From Pseudomonas sp. (GTDB taxonomy: Bacteria > Pseudomonadota > Gammaproteobacteria > Pseudomonadales > Pseudomonadaceae): a stretch of 5,569 nucleotides of DNA. The translations under genes and the position numbers were made by a program. Below are positions 1 to 5,366 of the stretch, in pieces (position 1 is the first letter of the stretch; every line of letters starts with the position of its first letter). Where the stretch lies: assembly GCA_003525045.1 (NCBI GenBank), contig DQGF01000603.1:2344-7912 (forward strand), given 5' to 3'. A model generated the notes under the pieces. That model saw only the letters and a list, made by a program, of their open reading frames with translations, was not told the DNA's origin and searched no databases.

Positions 1-21
1 AGCAAGCTCCCTCGCCACAGG
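1..21. repeat. Partial REP-like palindromic repeat cut by the left window edge
   Basis: The first bases (AGCAAGCTCCCTCGCCACAG) match, from memory, one half of a common REP variant of fluorescent pseudomonads, in which a GAGGGAGC-type core is flanked by a GC-rich border. The internal pairing AGCAAGCTCCCTCGC resembles the hairpin half of the better-preserved repeat at 2490-2516, which has GCGAGCAAGCCCGCTCCCAC. Only one arm is inside the window, so I cannot tell whether it is a single REP or part of a doublet. Its position upstream of the permease suggests it separates that gene from whatever lies to the left. Confidence 0.5.
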
Positions 22-92
22 GACCGCCGGGATGAAGTTTCGTCTTCCGTCATTGCCCACAACCACAACAAAGGCAACAGGAGTTTTTTTTC

Positions 93-1559
93 ATGAGTTC
101 ATCGACCGCCGGGCCAAGCGCCGGGCAACTGGAAACCCGGGGCATCGAACCGGTGCCGGAGGCGGAGTGCAACGGTCATCCGCTGCAACTGTTCTGGGTC
201 TGGTTCGCCGCCAACATTTCCATCCTCGGGCTGCCGCTGGGCGCGACGCTCGTGGCGTTTCGCGGTCTGGCGATCTGGCAGGCGGTCATCGTCGCGATCC
301 TCGGCGCCGCCGGTTCGTTTGCGGTGGTCGGCATTATCTCGATCGCCGGCCGTCGTGGCCGTGCACCGAGCCTGACCCTGTCCCGGGCGATCTTCGGCGT
401 GCGCGGCAATATCGGCCCGACCCTGGTCTCGCTGATGTCGCGTCTGGGCTGGGAAACCGTCAACACCACCACTGCCGCCTTCGTGCTGTTGTCGCTGTGC
501 TCGATCCTGTTCGGCTCGCCGGTGGCAGCCAAAAGCGCACCGCTGCTGACCCTGGTGTTCATCGCGATTTTCGTGCTGCTGACGTTGTCGGTCTCCGGCC
601 TCGGCCACGCGACATTGTTGGTGATCCAGAAGTGGGCGACCTATGTATTCGGTGCGCTGAACATTCTGGTGGGTGGTTTTCTTTGCGCCACCATCGACTG
701 GAGCGCGGTGTTCAACGCCACGCCAGCACCGCTGAGCGCAATGATCATCGGCATCGGCACCATGGCCGCCGGCACCGGCATCGGTTGGGCCAATGCCGGT
801 GCGGACATGTCGCGCTACCAGCACCGCAGTGTCAAGGCCGTGCGCCTGGTGGCGTCGGCGGCATTCGGTGCCGGGATCCCGTTGGTATTGCTGATCACCC
901 TCGGCGGGCTGCTGTCGGTGGGCAACAACGACCTGGCCTCGGCCACTGACCCGATCATCGCGATCCGCGACATGCTGCCGACCTGGATGGCCGTGCCGTA
1001 CCTGATCACCGCGTTCGGCGGGCTGCTGCTGTCGAACAACCTGTCGGTGTACTCCGCCGGTTTGACCACTTTGACCCTTGGCTTGAAGGTCAAGCGCGTC
1101 TATGCGGTGGTGGTCGATATCGTTGCGATCTTCGCCGGCTCGATCTACTTCATGCTGATCGCCGACAGTTTCTACGGTCCGTTCATCACCTTCATTTCCC
1201 TGCTGGCGGTGCCGATCACCGCGTGGGTCGGCATCTTCGTGGTCGACCTGATTCACCGTCACTACTACAGTCCCAAGGATCTGCTGGACGTCAGCCCGAG
1301 CAGCGCCTATTGGTATCGCGGCGGTGTCGAGTGGCGTGCGTTTGGTGCGTGGGCGCTGGCGATCGTGCTGGGTTTCAGCTTCACCACCCTTGGCACTACG
1401 GCAGAAAACGTCTGGTTCAAAGGCTTCCTGTCCGACTCGTGGCTGGGACATAACGGTCTCGGCTGGATCGTGACCTTTGTGGTCGCTGGCGGCATTTACT
1501 TTGTACTCGGTGGGGCGAAGGATCGTCGCGCCGCGCGGGTCGAGATTGCTCATGCCTAG
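93..1559 (+). CDS. NCS1-family permease (cytosine/purine permease type)
   Basis: This 488-residue inner-membrane protein has the build of the nucleobase:cation symporter-1 family, which imports cytosine, purines, allantoin, hydantoins or related compounds with H+ or Na+. About 12 hydrophobic helices can be drawn: roughly 33-55, 62-86, 110-140, 150-170, 180-200, 214-235, 250-274, 299-325, 336-356, 362-388, 415-432 and 456-474. Family marks are the N-terminal GIEPVPEAE (17-25), the Trp-Glu in the third helix (W120, E121; a Trp here stacks on substrate in Mhp1) and the helix-6 run ending in ADMSRY (237-242). The start is set by CAGGAG at 78-83, nine bases before ATG. Length suits the family. The final codons overlap the PfkB kinase start by 8 bases, so the two should be translated together. 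Cytosine itself is not proven as substrate, since kinase-linked NCS1 members may carry nucleosides or other bases. I see no convincing promoter in the 92 bases upstream. Confidence 0.9.
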   Translation: MSSSTAGPSAGQLETRGIEPVPEAECNGHPLQLFWVWFAANISILGLPLGATLVAFRGLAIWQAVIVAILGAAGSFAVVGIISIAGRRGRAPSLTLSRAIFGVRGNIGPTLVSLMSRLGWETVNTTTAAFVLLSLCSILFGSPVAAKSAPLLTLVFIAIFVLLTLSVSGLGHATLLVIQKWATYVFGALNILVGGFLCATIDWSAVFNATPAPLSAMIIGIGTMAAGTGIGWANAGADMSRYQHRSVKAVRLVASAAFGAGIPLVLLITLGGLLSVGNNDLASATDPIIAIRDMLPTWMAVPYLITAFGGLLLSNNLSVYSAGLTTLTLGLKVKRVYAVVVDIVAIFAGSIYFMLIADSFYGPFITFISLLAVPITAWVGIFVVDLIHRHYYSPKDLLDVSPSSAYWYRGGVEWRAFGAWALAIVLGFSFTTLGTTAENVWFKGFLSDSWLGHNGLGWIVTFVVAGGIYFVLGGAKDRRAARVEIAHA

Positions 1560-2481
1560 ATTGCTGCACACCGGCCAGGTCATCATCGACCTGGTCATGG
1601 CCGTGGATAAACTGCCTCAGCCGGGCGGCGACGTGCTGGCGCAATTCGCCAGTTTCGAAGCCGGTGGCGGCTTCAATGTGATGGCTGCCGCGCAGCGTAA
1701 CGGTTTGCCGGTGGTTTACCTCGGCCGCCATGGCACCGGGCGTTTCGGCGACCTGGCCCGTGAGGCGATGAATGCGGAAGGCATCCGCATCGGCATCTCG
1801 CACTGTGCAGAGCGCGATACCGGGCTGTGCGTTGCGGTGACGGACGCGTCGGCCGAGCGCAGTTTTATTTCCTACATCGGCGCCGAAGGCGAGGTAACTG
1901 CCGAGGACCTGGTGAGTGTGCCGGCCGAGGCGGGCGACTATGTCTACGTCAGTGGCTACAGCCTGTTGCATGTCGGCAAGGCTCAAGCGCTGGTGGATTG
2001 GGTGCTGGCGTTGGCCAACGGGATCAATGTGGTATTCGATCCGGGCCCGTTGGTGGATTCGCCGGATGCGCCGTTGATGCAAGCCTTGCTGCCGCGCATT
2101 GATGTGTGGACGAGCAACAGCGCGGAAGCGCTACGGTTTACCGGGGCGTCGGACATCGGCGAGGCATTGAACCGGTTGGCTGATCATTTGCCGACCGAGG
2201 TATTGACGGTGGTCCGCGATGGGCCGCAAGGATGTTGGATCAGCCGGCGTGGCGATCACCGGCATGTGCCGGGATTCAAGGTTGAGGCGGTGGACAGCAA
2301 TGGCGCCGGGGATGCTCATGCCGGGGTGTTTGTGGCCGGGTTGGCGCAGGGGTTGTCAGCGGGTGAGGCGGCGCGGAGGGCAAATGCAGCCGCGGCGCTT
2401 GCCGTCACTCGGTGGGGGCCGGCGACATCGCCCGGGACTGTTGAAGTGGATGCATTCATCAGCAAGACCTACGGCACCTGA
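1552..2481 (+). CDS. PfkB-family carbohydrate/nucleoside kinase
   Basis: This 309-residue soluble kinase belongs to the ribokinase/PfkB family, which moves the ATP gamma-phosphate to a sugar or nucleoside hydroxyl. The N-terminal signature is the glycine-rich GGGFNVMAAAQRNG, near residues 38-51. The C-terminal signature DSNGAGDAHAG spans 248-258, where GAGD forms the anion hole and D254 is the expected catalytic base. A mid-protein TSNSAEA matches the N-x-x-E region that helps bind Mg-phosphate. I chose ATG 1552 because it overlaps the permease stop (ATGCCTAG) and begins the conserved 'LLHTGQVIIDLV' strand. An in-frame extension to 1477 would run inside the permease and adds nothing recognisable. 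There is no strong Shine-Dalgarno before 1552, which fits translational coupling. Being coupled to an NCS1 permease, it probably phosphorylates the imported compound or a sugar released from it (ribokinase-, inosine- or pseudouridine-kinase-like). The substrate is unassigned. Confidence 0.9.
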   Translation: MPRLLHTGQVIIDLVMAVDKLPQPGGDVLAQFASFEAGGGFNVMAAAQRNGLPVVYLGRHGTGRFGDLAREAMNAEGIRIGISHCAERDTGLCVAVTDASAERSFISYIGAEGEVTAEDLVSVPAEAGDYVYVSGYSLLHVGKAQALVDWVLALANGINVVFDPGPLVDSPDAPLMQALLPRIDVWTSNSAEALRFTGASDIGEALNRLADHLPTEVLTVVRDGPQGCWISRRGDHRHVPGFKVEAVDSNGAGDAHAGVFVAGLAQGLSAGEAARRANAAAALAVTRWGPATSPGTVEVDAFISKTYGT

Positions 2482-2489
2482 TCTACCGC

Positions 2490-2583
2490 TTTCGCGAGCA
2501 AGCCCGCTCCCACAGGTATCGTGTGTGTTCACAAATTTTGTGTCCACCCCATTCCCTGTAGGAGCGAGGCTTGCCCGCGAAGG
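2490..2583. repeat. REP doublet (REPIN), GCGAGCAAGCCCGCTC class
   Basis: Two REP copies face each other. The left copy, at 2490-2516, reads TTTCGCGAGCAAGCCCGCTC and then CCACAGG. The right copy, at 2556-2583, is its near reverse complement (CTGTAGGAGCGAGGCTTGCC then CGCGAAGG), with a few substitutions and one extra base in the core. Each copy can form its own small hairpin (GAGC...GCTC or GAGCGAGGC...), and the whole 94-base unit folds as one long stem with a 39-base AT-richer centre. This is the usual REPIN layout in P. fluorescens-group genomes, mobilised in trans by RAYT (TnpA-REP) transposases. No RAYT gene is in the window. It begins 9 bases after the kinase stop and could also affect 3'-end processing or termination of the permease-kinase transcript. 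Confidence 0.9.
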
Positions 2584-2613
2584 CATCCTCAAATTCAACA
2601 AAAATCCTGGCTT

Positions 2614-2780
2614 TTACCCGGCCTTGCGCAACGCCTCGATCAACGCCTGCTTGCGCATGCTCGAGCGCCCCGGAATCTTCTCCGCCGTGGCCTCTTTCTC
2701 AAACCGTCCACGGTCTGGGTATCGCGCGAAGCCTTGCTGTTGCGCGAATGGCCCTCACGGCTGGCCACCGCACGTCGGGA
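2614..2780 (-). pseudogene. Decayed C-terminal fragment of a small basic protein with a Rho-N/SAP-like motif
   Basis: Reading the minus strand from 2780, one frame gives SRRAVASREGHSRNSKASRD and then TQTVDGL, to about 2700. A second frame then continues as KEATAEKIPGRSSMRKQALI and EALRKAG up to TAA at 2614-2616. The two halves join smoothly if one base is restored at about 2698-2699 (TTG-AG-AAA-GAG). The second half resembles the Rho N-terminal / SAP-type motif pattern (A..x.I.GRSxMxKxxLIxALR). Upstream, an in-frame TGA at 2781-2783 and then the terminator hairpin leave no room for an N-terminal half, and no start codon with a Shine-Dalgarno is present. I therefore read this as a 3' gene remnant with both a 5' truncation and a frameshift. 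I recall intact proteins with this tail in pseudomonads, some described as Rho-termination-factor-domain proteins, but cannot verify that here. Confidence 0.65.
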
Positions 2781-2787
2781 TCAAAAC

Positions 2788-2813
2788 GGTTGCAGCCGCG
2801 CATGGCTGCAACC
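2788..2813 (-). terminator. Intrinsic terminator after the two small minus-strand genes
   Basis: A perfect 10-bp inverted repeat, GGTTGCAGCC (2788-2797) and GGCTGCAACC (2804-2813), encloses a 6-base loop. Read on the minus strand it starts 12 bases after the stop of the winged-helix-like gene (2826-2828), and it is followed one base later by TTTT (2783-2786 complement). Strong GC stem plus a short U-run makes a good Rho-independent terminator for the minus-strand transcript. Confidence 0.8.
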
Positions 2814-2825
2814 TGATTCGTCTTG

Positions 2826-3080
2826 TCAGACGTCCAGCTTGCGCGCCGCCTCGACCCCGGCGGCACTGAGTTTGATCGGCAAGTTCAGCGAGTGCTCACC
2901 GGCCTCGTTGCAGGTCACGTGACCATGTTGAATCAACCCGCGGTCCTGCAGCGTGGCGAGGGCGCTGGCCACGACTTTCTCCCCCCGGTAATTGTCCAGG
3001 ACCTCCTTGCCCAAGCCACTTGGATGGGCGTGCAGCAGGCGAGTCAGGACTTCTTTCTCAAGGTTTTTATCGACGTTCAT
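2826..3080 (-). CDS. Small winged-helix-like protein of unknown function
   Basis: This 84-residue, probably cytoplasmic protein has no family I can name with certainty. It is built of short helices and a strand pair: helix EKEVLTRLLHAH (8-19), then LGKEVLDNY, then a longer helix KVVASALATLQDRGLI, then a strand-turn (HGHVTCNEAGEHSLNL) and a final KLSAAGVEAARKL helix. The order helix-helix-helix-wing, with 'LATLQDRGLI' before the wing and a C-terminal 'LSAAGVEAAR', is typical of small winged-helix domains. DNA binding is plausible but unproven. ATG 3080 is supported by AGAGG on the minus strand (3086-3090), five bases before the start. The gene starts 44 bases after the exported-protein gene on the same strand and ends at a terminator hairpin, so the two probably form one transcript. 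Confidence 0.75.
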   Translation of the reverse strand: MNVDKNLEKEVLTRLLHAHPSGLGKEVLDNYRGEKVVASALATLQDRGLIQHGHVTCNEAGEHSLNLPIKLSAAGVEAARKLDV

Positions 3081-3084
3081 GGTT

Positions 3085-3090
3085 ACCTCT
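3085..3090 (-). promoter_or_regulatory. Ribosome binding site of the winged-helix-like gene
   Basis: AGAGGT on the minus strand sits just before ATG 3080-3078 and fixes that start. Another ATG slightly upstream (3094-3092) is out of frame. Confidence 0.7.
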
Positions 3091-3124
3091 TCATGGATGT
3101 AGATAGGTCGCTCGCGTCGGCGAA

Positions 3125-3463
3125 CTATTGGCTGACACCGCCTTCGGAACCGGAACCACCAGTGGTGGTTTTCGAGCCGACGCCGGTGTCGGCGTTATCG
3201 GGTGTCGGGGTGTCCGGCTGGTTCATTCCACCTTGACGACCCGCGTCGTTGCCCTGAATCCGTGGGTCGGTGCCCGTGGAGGGCGGCAGGCTGCTGTCGA
3301 CGCCCGTGCCGTTGACGTTCATGCCGGGTGCGCTTTGGATGGCGGGGGCTTTAGGGCTTTCGACCGGGTTGGTCGGGCCGGTGCCGGAGGCGGTGTTGGC
3401 GGCGAAAGCGGCGCAGGACATCAGGACGGCGAGAGCGAGGGCGGACAACCTGGACGTGATCAT
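3125..3463 (-). CDS. Small exported low-complexity protein, unknown function
   Basis: The 112-residue product starts with a clear Sec signal peptide: MITSR, a hydrophobic stretch LSALALAVLMSCAA, and an AFA-ANT cleavage site after about residue 21. A Cys at 17 lies in LMSC, which is only a poor lipobox, so signal peptidase I cleavage is more likely than lipidation. The mature part is almost free of hydrophobic segments and rich in Gly, Thr, Pro, Asn, Asp and Ser (for example TNPVESPKAP, PPSTGTDPRIQ, TTTGGSGSEGG), so it is probably unstructured in the periplasm. GGAG on the minus strand (3472-3475), eight bases before ATG, supports the start. It is the first gene of a probable two-gene unit with the winged-helix-like gene. 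The opposite-strand ORFs over this interval are shadows of the same biased composition. I recognise no function. Confidence 0.7.
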   Translation of the reverse strand: MITSRLSALALAVLMSCAAFAANTASGTGPTNPVESPKAPAIQSAPGMNVNGTGVDSSLPPSTGTDPRIQGNDAGRQGGMNQPDTPTPDNADTGVGSKTTTGGSGSEGGVSQ

Positions 3464-3657
3464 GGTGGTTTCTCCATTTTATGAGAGTCCTTACCTGATA
3501 TTGGTCCGCCCCCTGTTTCGATTGGTGCCTGATGAACGACGAACGGTTCAGGCCTGCTGCAATGCGAGACCAGTCTGCTTGCCCCAGAGATTTCTAATGT
3601 GACGAGCGTCGCTTGTGGACTTAGTATGGCGTTTTAAAATTCGACGAAGGCACGTCC

Positions 3658-4140
3658 ATGACCATCGATATTCGCCCGGCGACCCCCAGCGATGCACCGC
3701 AAATCCTCGCGTTCATCACTGAACTGGCCGACTACGAACGTGCTCGCCACGAAGTCATCGCCAGCGTCGCCGACATCGAGCGCAGCCTGTTCAGCGAAGG
3801 CGCCACGGCCCACGGTCTGATCTGTCTGCGTGACGGCTCGCCGATCGGCTTCGCGGTGTTCTTTTTCAGCTATTCCACTTGGCTTGGCAGCAACTGCCTG
3901 TACCTCGAAGACCTCTACATCACCCCTGAACAGCGCGGTGGTGGCGCGGGCAAGACCTTGCTGCGCCATCTGGCAAAAATCGCCTGCGCCAATGATTGCG
4001 GGCGGTTCGAGTGGAGCGTGCTGGACTGGAACAAGTCGGCGATCGAATTCTACAAATCCCTTGGCGCGCAGCCGCAGGAAGAGTGGGTTCGGTATCGGAT
4101 GGATGGGGCGGTGTTGCGGGAGTTTGCCGAGGGTAACTGA
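3658..4140 (+). CDS. GNAT N-acetyltransferase, spermidine/spermine (diamine) acetyltransferase-like
   Basis: This 160-residue cytoplasmic acetyltransferase uses acetyl-CoA to acetylate an amine. The N-terminus IRPATPSDAPQILAFI (5-20) with ELADYE (22-27) is the opening of SSAT-type GNATs. GFAVFFFSYSTWLG (64-77) and YLEDLYITP (82-90) follow the same family order. The acetyl-CoA pyrophosphate loop is EQRGGGAGKTLL (91-102). The C-terminal VLDWNKSAIEFYKSLGA (121-137) carries the Asn and the Tyr (Y132) that usually acts as general acid. Length and order resemble eukaryotic-type SSAT, so a polyamine, diamine or thialysine-like substrate is likely, though bacterial members are diverse. GAAGG at 3646-3650, seven bases before ATG 3658, supports the start. 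The gene is monocistronic by appearance: divergent from the exported-protein gene on its left, with a REP/terminator stem eight bases after its stop. Confidence 0.88.
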   Translation: MTIDIRPATPSDAPQILAFITELADYERARHEVIASVADIERSLFSEGATAHGLICLRDGSPIGFAVFFFSYSTWLGSNCLYLEDLYITPEQRGGGAGKTLLRHLAKIACANDCGRFEWSVLDWNKSAIEFYKSLGAQPQEEWVRYRMDGAVLREFAEGN

Positions 4141-4147
4141 CCCCTAT

Positions 4148-4249
4148 AAAAGATCGCAGCCCTTCGGCAGCTCCACGAGTCGTGATCGACCGCACTAGTG
4201 CGGCGACTATCGAACTTGTAGGAGCTGCCGGAGGCTGCGATCTTTTTTT
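4148..4249. repeat. Second REP-type inverted doublet (AAGATCGCAGCC class) with nested palindrome
   Basis: Two long arms pair. AAAAGATCGCAGCC (4148-4161) pairs with GGCTGCGATCTTTT (4233-4246). CGGCAGCTCC (4165-4174) pairs with GGAGCTGCCG (4221-4230). Between them a T-A and a T-G pair and one bulged C complete about 26 bp. The right arm is the familiar Pseudomonas repeat beginning TGTAGGAGCTGCCG. The 46-base loop holds a perfect 14-bp palindrome CCGCACTAGTGCGG (4190-4203), flanked by AGTCG (4178-4182) and CGACT (4204-4208), which can also pair. This family is unrelated in sequence to the repeat at 2490-2583. Confidence 0.85.
4148..4249 (+). terminator. Likely terminator of the acetyltransferase gene formed by the repeat stem
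   Basis: The stem above ends directly in seven T's (4243-4249) on the plus strand, eight bases after the acetyltransferase stop codon. In the other direction the stem ends in TTTT (complement of 4148-4151), so it may work both ways. The loop is unusually long for a textbook terminator, which lowers certainty, but the nested palindrome would shorten it on folding. Confidence 0.6.
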
Positions 4250-4254
4250 GCTAA

Positions 4255-4273
4255 TATCCCAAAATATGGGATA
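4255..4273. promoter_or_regulatory. Candidate operator: perfect inverted repeat upstream of dgoK
   Basis: TATCCCA (4255-4261) and TGGGATA (4267-4273) form a perfect 7+7 inverted repeat around the spacer AAATA. It lies in an AT-rich island, unusual for this GC-rich DNA, 12 bases upstream of the predicted -35 box, with its centre near -58 relative to the expected transcription start. Size and symmetry fit a dimeric regulator site, for example of the GntR, IclR or LacI type. The arms are too short and the T-run absent for a terminator. No regulator gene is in the window, so the binding protein is unknown. Confidence 0.55.
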
Positions 4274-4285
4274 GATATTTATATA

Positions 4286-4315
4286 TTGAGATTTTGCGCC
4301 GTCCGGGTTTATAGT
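4286..4315 (+). promoter_or_regulatory. Predicted sigma-70 promoter of dgoK-dgoA
   Basis: TTGAGA (4286-4291, 5 of 6 to the -35 consensus) and TATAGT (4310-4315, 5 of 6 to the -10 consensus) are separated by 18 bases. Transcription would start near 4322, giving a leader of about 33 bases before the dgoK start codon. It is the best promoter-like pair in the window. Confidence 0.65.
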
Positions 4316-4343
4316 CCAGCTCACTCACTGCCAAAAAACAAAA

Positions 4344-4349
4344 CAGGTG
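4344..4349 (+). promoter_or_regulatory. Ribosome binding site of dgoK
   Basis: AGGTGA lies five bases before ATG 4355 and decides that start over the in-frame ATG at 4286. The latter falls within the promoter -35 box and would add 23 residues without family similarity. Confidence 0.75.
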
Positions 4350-4354
4350 AATCG

Positions 4355-5347
4355 ATGCTGGCGCAATTGATCGCGCTCGATTGGGGGACAACCTCATTAC
4401 GTGCTTACAAACTGGGCCAGGGTGGGCAGGTGCTCGAACAGCGTTCGCTGTCGTCCGGAATCATGCAGCTGCCCAAAGCGCCGCGAATCATCGCTGGCCA
4501 AGAATGCACCGACGGTTTTGAACTGGCCTTCGATGATGCCTGCGGTGACTGGCTCGACGCGCAGCCCGATTTGCCGGTGATTGCCTGTGGCATGGTCGGC
4601 AGCGCCCAGGGCTGGCGCGAAGCGGCCTACCGCGATACCCCGGCAAACGTCGCCAATCTCGGAACTTCCCTACAAACCATTCGCAGTATTCGCGGTGTCG
4701 ATGTGCACATCGTGCCGGGCGTTATCCAGCGCTCGCCTTTACCAAATGTGATGCGCGGCGAAGAAACCCAAGTGCTGGGCGTGCTGCAAAACCTGTCATT
4801 GGATGGCGGCAATGATCTGTTGATCGGCCTGCCGGGCAGTCATTCGAAATGGGTGGAAGTCGCCGACGGCTGCATCGTGCATTTCGATACCTTCATGACC
4901 GGCGAAATCTTCGCCGTGCTCAGCGAACACAGCATTCTCGGGCGTACCCAGCAACGCGGCGGGACGTTTGATGGCGAAGCGTTTGACCGAGGCGTGCAGG
5001 TGGCTTTGTCGGCGGACGGCGAGATCGGTCCGCTGTCGACGTTGTTCAGTGCCCGCAGCCTCGGGCTGACCGGCGAACTGAGCGCGACCGCTCAACCGGA
5101 TTACCTGTCCGGCCTGCTGATCGGCCATGAGCTGTCTGCCTTGGCCAACGTACAGCGCCGGCGCCGTAACACTGTGCATCTGCCCTCGATCATCCTCATC
5201 GGTAACACCCAACTTTGTGCCCGCTACAGCCGGGCACTCGACGCCTGCGGTTTCGCCCGCGTGACGTTGGCCGAACAAGCCACCGAACGTGGATTGTGGC
5301 AACTGGCGGTCGCGGCCGGACTGATCACAGCAACCCCATCCCGTTAA
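4355..5347 (+). CDS. dgoK: 2-dehydro-3-deoxygalactonokinase
   Basis: DgoK phosphorylates 2-dehydro-3-deoxy-D-galactonate (KDGal) with ATP to the 6-phosphate, the second step of D-galactonate breakdown in the cytoplasm. The 330-residue product has the expected length. It shows the ATP phosphate-1 motif LDWGTTSLRAY (8-18), the block ACGMVGSAQGW (77-87), MRGEETQ (133-139), LPGSHSKWVEV (159-169) and TFMTGEIF (179-186), all typical of the DgoK family in the ASKHA kinase fold. A late IILIGN followed by a C-terminal ATERGLWQLA also fits. The start is ATG 4355, chosen on the AGGTGA site and on the initial strand running into the phosphate loop. The aldolase gene follows after 19 bases on the same strand, giving an operon. 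Control is probably through the AT-rich region just upstream. No truncation or missing key motif is seen. Confidence 0.95.
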   Translation: MLAQLIALDWGTTSLRAYKLGQGGQVLEQRSLSSGIMQLPKAPRIIAGQECTDGFELAFDDACGDWLDAQPDLPVIACGMVGSAQGWREAAYRDTPANVANLGTSLQTIRSIRGVDVHIVPGVIQRSPLPNVMRGEETQVLGVLQNLSLDGGNDLLIGLPGSHSKWVEVADGCIVHFDTFMTGEIFAVLSEHSILGRTQQRGGTFDGEAFDRGVQVALSADGEIGPLSTLFSARSLGLTGELSATAQPDYLSGLLIGHELSALANVQRRRRNTVHLPSIILIGNTQLCARYSRALDACGFARVTLAEQATERGLWQLAVAAGLITATPSR

Positions 5348-5354
5348 ACCTGAC

Positions 5355-5360
5355 TGGAGG
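5355..5360 (+). promoter_or_regulatory. Ribosome binding site of dgoA
   Basis: TGGAGG in the 19-base dgoK-dgoA gap, six bases before ATG 5367, gives the aldolase its own strong initiation site. Confidence 0.75.
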
Positions 5361-5366
5361 TCTGAC

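Noticed and set aside
1477..1551. In-frame upstream extension of the kinase
   Set aside because: It lies wholly inside the permease coding sequence and adds no conserved residues. The overlapping ATG 1552 starts at the family's first strand.
99..1598. A 499-codon open frame on the minus strand opposite the permease
   Set aside because: It is rich in Arg, Gln, His, Asp and Gly with no hydrophobic core or motif, the usual antisense shadow of a GC-rich gene. The plus-strand frame encodes a clear 12-helix NCS1 protein.
2219..2869. A 216-codon plus-strand open frame from inside the kinase across the intergenic region
   Set aside because: It runs through the REPIN, the opposite-strand fossil and the terminator, has no ribosome binding site and no family-like composition.
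3528..3552. Imperfect inverted repeat CCTGATGAAC...GTTCAGG in the divergent spacer
   Set aside because: The arms match only with a two-base insertion and are short. It is no better than chance in a 194-base spacer without other support.
3128..3602. Two overlapping plus-strand open frames opposite the exported-protein gene
   Set aside because: They owe their length to the low-complexity, GC-rich DNA. Only the minus frame has a signal peptide and a placed Shine-Dalgarno.
3613..3640. Possible promoter TTGTGG-N16-TAAAAT before the acetyltransferase gene
   Set aside because: The -35 matches only 3 of 6 positions, and the predicted start would fall on the ribosome binding site itself, so it is too weak to list as a feature.
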